Under the pieces are notes generated by a model. That model made no database searches and was not told the DNA's origin. It saw only the letters and a program-made list of their open reading frames with translations. 64,000 nucleotides of DNA from Ulva prolifera (taxonomy: Eukaryota; Chlorophyta; Ulvophyceae; Ulvales; Ulvaceae). Position 1 is the first letter of the stretch, and each line of letters begins with the position of its first letter. Positions 35,754 through 45,400 of this stretch are shown piece after piece. The stretch is taken from contig CM041202.1 of the NCBI GenBank assembly GCA_023078555.1, forward strand, positions 682,001 to 746,000. The letters run 5' to 3'. Both the position numbers and the translations under genes were made by a program.

Positions 35754-36002
35754 GCATGTGCTTTTTTTCGAACAGCTTTGCCTTCAGATTGAACTGCATT
35801 GGTTTTTCTGCTTTTTTTGGGACCCGTGTTGGTACACTCTGCATTTCTGGCTCCTTGTAACGCAGGAGCTGAGACAACATGTGCATGCCCTCCACAGTAT
35901 ATGCTATGCACTACTGTATGTGTTAGCATGATTGCGTTGTGCTTTCTGCAAAATCAAGTCAACTGTTGTACACATATGCACATGCATAGTCATGCGTAAA
36001 CA

Positions 36003-36761
36003 CGGTGCCGGAAAAGCTAATGGGGCCTTTCAGTTAGGTGAATCGAGTGGCCTACCCCCCAGACCATCAGCCCGAATGCACGGCAAACAAGCCCCACACA
36101 CACACACGTACACTGTGCGACTCTCATCGAAAATTCAGAAAATCTGCGGGGTGGAGGGCCCACCTGCCAGATGCGTTTGTCCTGCCCCTAGAGCAGAACC
36201 AAAGGCACCTTGTGGTGGGCAGGCCTACTGAGACCGCAACCAGCCCCGATCACACAGATCGGCTGGTATCCCGCTGAAAATCTCCCAGTGTAAAGACAAC
36301 CCACCGGCCTGTGAATCCACAAACTCCCGCCGGTACCGGTCTCTGTACCAGCCTAGTGGCGTTGCAGACTTCCAGACCTCGCGGCCACCACGACAGCGTT
36401 CAGAAATCACAGCAGCACCACTCGGATGTGTTGGAATCTAATTCTGGCAAGCGCACCATCCATGAGTAGCTCGAGAACGTGTGCTGCTACGGCAGTCAAC
36501 ATGCCGTGCCGGCCCACTCACTGCACCATATGCCCCATGCGAGCATCACGAGACTCACAAAAACGCCCTCTATTCAACCAGGCCGTCCACGCCTGCTCTC
36601 GTGCACTGTAAATGCCTGTGGTTCTGGTCGTCGCACTTCCATGCATACATGCACATATATAGAGTGTGTGCGGGTGCGCTGCTTGTGCAGCCTCTGCCCA
36701 CCTCTGATACTGCTTATGGTGATGTTTATGTTGAAAGGCCCCATTAGCGTTTTGAGCACCG
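36003..36761 (+). mobile_element. Miniature element, array copy 6
   Basis: Repeat of 16753-17511 at +19,250. Confidence 0.75.
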
Positions 36762-37043
36762 TATTCAGAATTCTAAAATCTAGACCAAGAGTCCGTTGCA
36801 GATTCTGCCTGCTCATGCGCCTCGGGGATGTTGTGCATTGTGCGATTCGGTGATCAGGTGGCGCCGCACCCGGCGCAAACCCGGCCGCATGGCCACCCTG
36901 CCACTGCGCCTGTGCACAACCACTGATGACGTAACAGCTGTGCCACGTACATCAACACCGTCGGCATTCTATCCCACGCCGGCGTCTTTCAAAACGATTG
37001 AAGACTATAAGCATGATGCACGTACAATGTTCTTGCGTTTGAT

Positions 37044-39603
37044 GTGTTCAGAGCGCAAATTGAGCCAACTGTCGCCATGTCCATACCTCCTATTCCACGA
37101 GATACGCGCGGGACGTGTCACTTCACTTCGGAAACATGCGAGCGTGCGTGCGGATGTTTCTTTCATGCTTATGCAGCCATACATGGGACGGATCCTGACA
37201 AGTGCGGCCTGCCAACACTTAGCCGGGGCTGCCAGGGCGACCCGGTGGTGTCGGAGGCACACAAACAGTTTATGTTCCAATATTGTCGAGGTGGGCGTAT
37301 CATTGGCCAAGACCGCAGCTGCAGCAGAAAAGCATTCGTACATCTTCTTCACGATCACTGGGACACATATTCTCAGAATCGGAAATGCCCTCGGAAGAGC
37401 CGGAAGAAAAATGTAAGTCTCAGTGATGAGGAGGGACACGAGCTGGCAAGGTTGTTGGGGACTCCAGTCAACAACAACGGCAGCTTCGAGAGGTACCAGA
37501 ACATAGATGAAGCCATGAAAAAAAACTCGCGTGTGAAGCAACTGGTGGAAAAATCAGATGCCACGTGCAGCATGCTACATGCATGGCTTACCGAGCTGGT
37601 TCCAGCTCTGCGGTACTCTGCAGATGACTGCGCGCCCATACTCCCAGCCAGCACACTCAAGAGACGCCGCCACTGCGCCGACGTGCGTCGGGGGGATGCA
37701 GTGTGGTTTCACCGTGAGCCCACCTACTCCTCCCGTCGGGTCAGCAGGCCTGATGGCACCATGGAGAAGGTGCCTGTCGAATGGAAGGAGGAGTGGTTTG
37801 GCAACCACACCTTCATGCTTGATGCGACATCGGTCTGCAACAAGGAGGGCGAGGCGCATGAATCTTATGGGAAGGTGTACAGCCTGACTGATGAAGTGTT
37901 CCCACCCAGGCTAGTGAGAGCAGACATGCCGATCAGCCAATCCACCTCCATCATGGTGTACTGCGTCATACACAAGCACCTTGGCGTCGTGGTTGGGCCT
38001 GATATCATGTTCACAGGCACCAAGCTTCCACAGTCCAAGATAGATAAGGAGGAACAATTTGCAGATGCTGGTGTCAAGACATGGTGTGCCATTGTGTCAT
38101 GTAGCCTACACATTGCCCCGTGCACCAGCAGTTGTGAGAACACTGCAGTTTTATATGTTCAGGTGGACCAAGATGAATGATGCTGGCAGCTTTCATCAGC
38201 TAGATGCAGAGCTCAAGTATTTACATAGAGAGCAGAGTACATTTTCTGTGCGCCTCTGCCTCAACTACTTTCCCCCAGCTTCATGACAGTGGGCTCACCG
38301 TTGTCACCTGTCAGATAGTGTGTGTATGCTGCAGTGCATACCACTTTGCAAGCTGCACCTGCCATCTGACATTTGATGTACTCATGCCACTGATCTTTGT
38401 CTTTATGGTGCAATCGCATAAGGCTCCACCCTGAATTCATCACAATCCTGTCTTTCCTCGCATCCGCGTCATTTCTTGTGCAGTTTTTCTCATTGAAATG
38501 CTGCGGCCCATCCAACTCAAAGCTTGTGCACCTGTCGCCATGCATCACGGTTGCGTCGATGCTCATGCGTGTGTTATGTGGCACGCAGTGCCAGTCCCAA
38601 AAGATTGCGGCCGAGCTGTCAATCTTCAGAACTTCGTCCGCAAAACACTTGACGTATTTCGAGTATCTCGCGCACTGCGGCTGGTGGGCGGGGCATAGGA
38701 ATCTCGATCGCCGCGAGTCCTTTTGAACCGTTCGTAGCTTCATGACTTTGTAGCAGCTGCGAAACCCGCAGTCACAACGATAGCAGGTTACAGGATTATG
38801 CTTATTTTCTTTGAATCTGTCTCTGCATCTTGCTTGAAGCTTCTCTGTCATCTGCATGTCTTCATTGCCCCGGCCCGAAACACAGTTACGATCCGATCTG
38901 AGCCGCATGCCTGCATGATTTAACGTTTTTCAAAATGCTGCAGAAATGTGGGGGCGAGAGACCTGGTGGTTTCGTTGCCACCGAATTCCAAGAATGGTTT
39001 AGGCTGAAGGCACTCCCGGGAATACAGAAAGCAGCAAGAGAGAACTTTCTGCAGTACAAGGGACCAAAATGGTTCAACTGGAGCTCGTATGCCTCGTTGT
39101 GTGCAGCTGTAGGCCATGTCCACAGTGGGAACAGCCCATTTTTCATGATCTCTCAAGACTGCGACCCGCGCCATTCTATGAAGTATTGGTGGTCCAAGAT
39201 AGACGCCGGCAAGGCGCTCGCTGGCACCATCATTGACCGCAGAGACATACAAGCTGGGCAACCGGGTCATATCCCCATTGACAAGGTAAAAAATTATGTC
39301 CCCACTGCCCCTAAGGTCCCCGACAGTTTGCAGTTTGCTATCGAGAGCGTGTTCGCTCAAGTCAAGACCAGATACTACACTCTGCTGCATGGGTTGCATC
39401 ACATCACTCCTGCTGACATGGTGTGGGCATTGGAAAAGGCCTTTGATGAGGTGGCCACACCAGAGACTGTCAAGAGCTGCTTCCAGCACTGCGAGGAGAA
39501 CATGCGTATCTTTTGTGGCAAAGAAGACGAGTCTGTGTGGTTGGGAGGGGTGCAGTACCATTGCACCCATGGCAACTGGTTGCCAAAGGTTAGGAGAGGT
39601 TGA
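37044..39603 (+). CDS. DDE transposase, array copy 6 (37044-38180 and 38935-39603)
   Basis: This is the last complete pair of halves. Its C half is in the partial seventh unit, upstream of the terminal miniature element. Confidence 0.65.
38261..38908 (-). CDS. Vsr-like nuclease, array copy 7
   Basis: Same 215-codon frame, antisense between the halves of transposase copy 6. Confidence 0.75.
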   Translation of the reverse strand: MRLRSDRNCVSGRGNEDMQMTEKLQARCRDRFKENKHNPVTCYRCDCGFRSCYKVMKLRTVQKDSRRSRFLCPAHQPQCARYSKYVKCFADEVLKIDSSAAIFWDWHCVPHNTRMSIDATVMHGDRCTSFELDGPQHFNEKNCTRNDADARKDRIVMNSGWSLMRLHHKDKDQWHEYIKCQMAGAACKVVCTAAYTHYLTGDNGEPTVMKLGESS

Positions 39604-39852
39604 GCATGTGCTTTTTTTCGAACAGCTTTGCCTTCAGATTGAACTGCATTGGTTTTTCTGCTTTTTTTGGGACCCGTGTTGGTACACTCTGCATTTCTGG
39701 CTCCTTGTAACGCAGGAGCTGAGACAACATGTGCATGCCCTCCACAGTATATGCTATGCACTACTGTATGTGTTAGCATGATTGCGTTGTGCTTTCTGCA
39801 AAATCAAGTCAACTGTTGTACACATATGCACATGCATAGTCATGCGTAAACA

Positions 39853-40611
39853 CGGTGCCGGAAAAGCTAATGGGGCCTTTCAGTTAGGTGAATCGAGTGG
39901 CCTACCCCCCAGACCATCAGCCCGAATGCACGGCAAACAAGCCCCACACACACACACGTACACTGTGCGACTCTCATCGAAAATTCAGAAAATCTGCGGG
40001 GTGGAGGGCCCACCTGCCAGATGCGTTTGTCCTGCCCCTAGAGCAGAACCAAAGGCACCTTGTGGTGGGCAGGCCTACTGAGACCGCAACCAGCCCCGAT
40101 CACACAGATCGGCTGGTATCCCGCTGAAAATCTCCCAGTGTAAAGACAACCCACCGGCCTGTGAATCCACAAACTCCCGCCGGTACCGGTCTCTGTACCA
40201 GCCTAGTGGCGTTGCAGACTTCCAGACCTCGCGGCCACCACGACAGCGTTCAGAAATCACAGCAGCACCACTCGGATGTGTTGGAATCTAATTCTGGCAA
40301 GCGCACCATCCATGAGTAGCTCGAGAACGTGTGCTGCTACGGCAGTCAACATGCCGTGCCGGCCCACTCACTGCACCATATGCCCCATGCGAGCATCACG
40401 AGACTCACAAAAACGCCCTCTATTCAACCAGGCCGTCCACGCCTGCTCTCGTGCACTGTAAATGCCTGTGGTTCTGGTCGTCGCACTTCCATGCATACAT
40501 GCACATATATAGAGTGTGTGCGGGTGCGCTGCTTGTGCAGCCTCTGCCCACCTCTGATACTGCTTATGGTGATGTTTATGTTGAAAGGCCCCATTAGCGT
40601 TTTGAGCACCG
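39853..40611 (+). mobile_element. Miniature element, array copy 7, forming the right end of the insertion
   Basis: Its right terminus (GAGCACCG at 40604-40611) is followed directly by host CAAG. In all other units the same terminus is followed by TATTCAG, the transposase leader. Confidence 0.8.
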
Positions 40612-40615
40612 CAAG
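40612..40615. repeat. Right target-site duplication CAAG
   Basis: Partner of 13337-13340. The following CTGATGCATGC matches 59380-59390 at the empty paralogous site. Confidence 0.9.
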
Positions 40616-40797
40616 CTGATGCATGCTTCAGCGCCATACAGCACCGCCGGCCCGTCACACTCGCACCAAGGCGTGTGTGCTATCGTGTGTGACATCTTCA
40701 GATTTACCTGCCTCGCCCCAATGGTCCTCAGATAACACATGAGGTTGGGGTCCGATTTTCAAAACAGTTCACAGTACTGTGGACTATGGACTGTGGA

Positions 40798-40825
40798 CCC
40801 CTCCGTAGGACATCCTACGGAGGGG
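40798..40825. repeat. Hairpin: 13-bp perfect arms, 2-nt loop
   Basis: CCCCTCCGTAGGA and its complement are separated by CA. It is 187 bp right of the transposon end. Its function is unknown. Confidence 0.85.
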
Positions 40826-40889
40826 AACACGTATCCACGGTCCATACAACTTCCGTGATATACGAGTTCCGTGGTACACAACACGGCAG

Positions 40890-41176
40890 TGTGTTGGGTT
40901 TGGCCCTGTCGTACGGCGGCGGGCGTTGTGGTGCTGGTGGTTGTGATGTTGTGTGTCGGCCGTGGGGGTTTGTGCGTGCGCGTGTGTGGGTTTGGGTTTG
41001 TGGGTGTGTGGGTCTGTGCGTGTGTGTGCTGGTGTGTGGGTGTGTGCTTGGCGGTCTGCGGATCTGTGTCGCTTGCTGCGCCGGTGATGGGTGCGATGTT
41101 CGTGGGTGTCTTGGTGTTTGCTTCGTCTGCTTGCTCCTTTCGCGGTGCTGCCCGACTTGCTGCCTTTGTCCTTGTA
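40890..41176 (+). mobile_element. 5'-truncated non-LTR retrotransposon, 3' UTR only (287 bp)
   Basis: A GT-rich sequence starting TGTGTTGGGTTTGGCCCTGT, the same as at about 56379, and ending TTTGTCCTTGTAA. It is flanked by ACACAACACGGCAG (40876-40889) and ACACAACACGACAG (41177-41190), a 14-bp target duplication with one mismatch. The paralog at about 59577-59600 (ACAACACAACAGCGACAGC) lacks it. The GT-rich frames are not taken as coding. Confidence 0.8.
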
Positions 41177-41204
41177 ACACAACACGACAGTGACAGCAGG
41201 CTGG

Positions 41205-41440
41205 CACCACGGTGGTGCCATGCATGCGGAGGCGTGCCTGATCGACGGGCCACTCTGGAGGGGGGCTGTAGACGTGGGCGAGCCCCGGGCGCAGTTTGTA
41301 CCGGAACATTCTGGGCGCATAGGAGGTGACGAGGAGGCGGGAGCCAGCCTGGCGCTCAAGGCGCCACCACCGGCCCTGCAGCTGCAGGAAGGGCTGCCCG
41401 TTGCCATCGCACCACCAGTTCAACAAGTTGTGCTCCCACT
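41205..41440 (-). pseudogene. Exon of the second spacer gene, copy 2, separated from its other exons
   Basis: The minus-strand frame reads GNGQPFLQLQGRWWRLERQ, then AGSRLLVTSY, then PGLAHVYSPPPEWPVDQARL. It is clearly related to the exon at about 59640-59820 at the protein level, which suggests past selection on the protein. The downstream exons lie at 12960-13320, across the transposon. No partner for the first (transmembrane) exon was found to the right. Confidence 0.45.
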
Positions 41441-42404
41441 GCCCTTGCATGCCTGCACCACGCTCGTGGCCTGTGTCACATGCATGTGGCTGCTGGCGTG
41501 TGTGTGGCCTGAGCTTCGTTGCGCTGAACGCACATATGTTACATATGATGTGTATTTACAACGGACAGAGGCCGGGCATGCCACCAGCTCCCGGAATCCA
41601 CTGTCAAACCCACTCACTCCTTCATGGCACTATAGCTACACCAGGCACGAGCGCGGGCACCACAGCCCTATCGGCAACACCTGCCAAAGATGGAAGCTGC
41701 ATACCGAGCACATAAGCATTCCCTTTGCACAACGCCACACTCAACCGGCGTCTGCATTATTATATATGTACTTACAAAGGAAAGACGTCAGGCATGATCG
41801 CAAGTACCACACTTGTACAGGAGGCAAACATTCCAAGCTAGCTTCACGCCCGGCGGAGGGCCTGCACATATGTCTGTATGTACGCCTCTTTGGATGGAAC
41901 CGGCGCCTTGACCGTCATGCCTTGGACGTGATATCATGGCCTTGATACAGTTGATCCCAGATTGGGCGCAGCTTGGCATGCAGAAGTCACTGCGGGGCAC
42001 CGCGGCCTTCACAGCAGCCCTGGCCGCCTCTCTGTTGCGAATGCATGAATAGGAAGCATGATTGCATGGCCACATCAACTGCACCATCGCCCGCTCCGAA
42101 TCCGAGACAGAGCACGTCTTGTACAAGGCTTCCAACCCACAACGCCATCAGCCGTGTCGCCCCATCATCTTCGATCTGTCAAAAATTCAGAGAACCCGCC
42201 CTGATCGACACATCAACCACAGCAGCTTCAGATCTTCGCGATGTAGATTCGCGTGCGGGCATCTTGCAGCTACAAGCATGCCCACGGCTCTTTGCAACGG
42301 CACTGCGCAGCTGGGTGGATCGGCCGCATATGTTCGTACGTCTGCGTCTCCTTGGCCACCAGCGGCGCACCAGCACCCCATGGCCACTGACGGCAGCCGC
42401 CACG

Positions 42405-45400
42405 TCACCCTGCTGTGGTGGTGTTGCTCGCCACAATATCATAGCATGCGTTGCAGAAGTCCAGCATGGAGACGCGGCGTGTGGGGTCGCGCTGCAGCAG
42501 GCCCAGCACGGGCTTGGCAAAGATACCAAGGTGCGTGCAAGTCTCCTCGCACAGCCGTTCTCCCTCCCATGGCAGCGGCTCTCGCCCCAGGAGCTGCGCC
42601 ACAACCTACAACACATCGCCCCGCATCACCACTGATGATTTGGGAGTTATTTACAATCAGTCAGCACATCGCAGTGGGGACCTTTGTCCCGGGCCTGACC
42701 ATATCATTGGCTTCCTTGTCCCCGGGCCACCCTGGCCATGGCCACCAACCTCGCCATACACAAACCCCCCGCTTACGATCATCATATGTGGTCCCCAGGA
42801 ACCTGGAGTTGTCAATGTCCCACAGGGACACAGCTGAACGAATCCAGATTAATGGCACTGTACCCAAGCTGCTTTGACGCAAGGAGCGCACCTGTTCCTG
42901 CGTGGCCATGGAGCAGTCAAAGGCGCTCTGGCCGGTCAGCAGTTCGAATGCGACCACTCCGAGCGCCCATGCGTCCAGCGATGGCGTGGCCGTGACACCC
43001 GGCGCGCCCTCGGCGGCGGCAGCCATGGCCTCCGGAGCGGCGTACGTCACCGCGGCAGGCGGCGCGAGGGTCGAGCCGAACGCGACTGCCCGGTCAAAGT
43101 CAACCAGCGTCCAGCGGTTCTGCTCGCGGAGGTGGATGATGTGCTCCGGCTTCAAGGCGCCATGGACGTACCCCGCGGCGTGAAGCTCCCGCAAGCGATT
43201 TGCAACATGAGTGATCACCTGTAGTCACATCCAGCCTCAGCCTCAAGTTGGTTCTGGCGTGGTAGCGCAGAGTACGGCACAAAAGCTACTGAATTACCAG
43301 GGCGCTGCAAATGGAACGCTCCGCTACTTGTGCCATTGTATTTTATTGCTGGCGTCGATTCCCGAGGGAGTGGGCGTACTCGTGCTCTGCTTACGAGGTG
43401 GGGAGGGGGGGCGCACGGAGGCAGTCTGGAAGATGTCCGGCGTGGCACGCTGCCGCCACTCCGAGAGGCTCTCGCCGCGTGGCATCGCAATGCATGGCGG
43501 AAGCGGCTGGCCCCAGCGGTCGGCGATCGCCAGGTTCTCGTCATCGGGCATGAAGGGGTCGTGCACGGCGTGAATCTGCGGCAGCAAGCCAGCGAGAGCC
43601 GGGACGTCACGCAGTGCGAGTTCTGCGTCGAAGGAGGCTCGTACGGGGAAAAACTTTATGATGCAGGGCTGCCGTGAGAATGCGCCCACGGCGTACGCGA
43701 CCACCGACTGGCCTGCAGCAGAGGCACGTGCACAGCACTTGCATGCTGCGGGCTATTGCGGTGAGCACAATTCCTCACTGCGTGAAGAAGTTTTTGCAAG
43801 TAGTGGCTGTGCATATGTAGACATGTGGCTTCATCAGTGTCGCCCAGAACACACCCGATCGCCTAAAGCAGTCACCACGACCAGTCGCCACGACTAGTGT
43901 TTGTTCCGTCATCAAAGCTTTACAAAAGAGAGTGAACGGGAGAAAACATACACTGAAACCGAACCGTCATCAAAGGGTTCGGGAGCAAGCGAGGCATGTG
44001 TGTCGGGACGCGGTCCATTCGCAGATGCACATGTGTTTGCGTCGACGTCGATGAAGGGCAACTAATCAGTACTGTTGACGAAGAATTGCAGAACGACGAT
44101 CAACACCCAGATGACGGCCAGGAGCACCACGATATATCATGACGCCAATGCAGGCGTGCGCCCAGGCAGGTTCTTATATCATCGATCGCGAAAACATGTG
44201 GTGCACCGACGGCGAACTGTCGGCACCAGCGCAGGCGCGCTGCGGCGCGGCGGAGGGGGGCGCACCACCGCAGCGGCGCTCGCCGGGGCCGGCCAGCTGG
44301 AACTGCTCCTGCAGCGTCGTGTCCGGGCCGATCGAGTCCAGCTGAGCCTCTACAAAGGCCAGCAGCTCCGGCAACCCCGCCTCGGGGGGCAGCTCCGGCC
44401 TGTCCATATGCATGGCGGCCGGCCCCTCAGCCACATGGGGCGTGGCGCCTGATTTCGCGCTGCCCGTCCCGAGCCTTGCGGAGCCCCCCTGGACCAGGGG
44501 ATCTTGTGACTCAGGCAAAGGAGGGTGCTGGATACGGTCGCGGCGGGCGCCCATGTCTTGCATGCATGAAAGCAAGAAGACGTCTGCGTGGATGAGTCAC
44601 ACCAATGCATGGGAGTGGCAGCCTCGCCAGATTGCTGTGCTGCCGCGGCGGATCCATGCCGCTCTATGCACTGTGCAAAAGCAGCTCTTTCATCCGAATT
44701 ACAATTTGTTTTTGTATCTGACCGCTTCTCCCAGTATACGTAATCGGGAAATGTTATCCCAGTGGTATCTGCAGCTGGCGGCGCACCCATAAACCAGCAC
44801 GCCAGCTGCCCTTGCTGCCATGCGGCCGCTTCAACTTGCCGCTCGGCAGTGTCGACATGGTGGAAGCCGTCGCGGTGATCCTGATGTCCGGGACCTCCTC
44901 CGCCGTAGGCCGCGCCGCAATTGGCTGTCTGCCGCTGAGGCCCCGGAGCTTCCGCCGCCGCCGGGACAGCCACAGCGCGCAGCACGCCGCGATGGCGGCC
45001 AGCAGCAACACCGCGGCTATGGTCCCCACAATGATGGCCGCGGTCGGCACACCATCGTCGGCGGCCCCGGCGGGCGCCGAGGCGGGGGCAGATATCCGCC
45101 TGGCGTTGTCGGGCTGCTGTAGCAAGGACTCTGCGGCCGGGGCAGGGTGTGCGGGCTGGGGTGTGAGCTCGACAGCGCGTTCCTGCACAATTGCGTTGGT
45201 CAGGTCAATACGGAATCATCAAACTGAGCTATCTCTAGAGATCTTAACGATGGCCGGCACCATGGAACTGGTTTCGGAAAACATGCACAACCGCTCACGA
45301 GCAATTGTCAGTAGTGGACACCCAATATGCATGGGCACGCCGCTGCTCCATACTGTTTTGGTCAATCTGCAGTCTTACATCAATGGGTCGACCGAAATCT

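Larger units (their letters stand above)
13341..40611. mobile_element. 27.3-kb TIR DNA transposon insertion with an internal tandem array
   Basis: The ends are inverted repeats. Left 13341-13370 and the complement of right 40611-40582 agree at 26 of 30 positions, starting CGGTGC and ending with the shared block GCTAATGGGGCCTTTCA. The insertion is flanked by CAAG duplicates, and its flanks join cleanly when compared with the paralogous empty site at 59376. The contents are a 187-bp left end, unique DNA with a zinc-finger ORF, and 6.6 tandem 3,850-bp units with transposase, nuclease and miniature-element segments. Motifs in the transposase suggest the Tc1/mariner-IS630 catalytic fold, but a CAAG duplication rather than TA does not fit canonical members, so the superfamily is left open. 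Confidence 0.9.
15087..40611 (+). repeat. Tandem array of 3,850-bp units, 6.63 copies
   Basis: Unit starts (GCAGCTTTCATCAGC) are at 15087, 18937, 22787, 26637, 30487, 34337 and 38187. Six full units end at 38186 and a 2,425-bp partial unit ends at the right transposon terminus. All reading frames on both strands have the same length and translation in every unit, so the copies are identical or nearly so. The unit order is antisense nuclease, transposase C half, 759-bp miniature element, transposase N half. Before the first unit the left neighbour is the zinc-finger ORF (GAGGATTC); before the later units it is the end of the transposase N half (GATGATGCTG). Confidence 0.97.
40612..42404. repeat. 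Spacer copy 2, right part
   Basis: Continuation of the spacer broken by the transposon. It holds a GC-rich hairpin (40798-40825), a short LINE insertion (40890-41176) and one exon of the second spacer gene (41205-41440). Its right end (about 42170-42275) resembles the SECA1 5' flank. Otherwise no gene is seen. Confidence 0.7.

Noticed and set aside
15087..40611. rDNA, satellite or CRISPR-type array
   Set aside because: The 3,850-bp unit is protein coding, has transposon ends inside, and the complete array is bounded by terminal repeats and a target duplication. No rRNA or short direct repeats with spacers are present.
40871..41329. Long GT-rich open frames (Cys/Val/Gly-rich products)
   Set aside because: Low-complexity LINE 3' UTR bounded by a target duplication. 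The same sequence occurs at 56379-56660.
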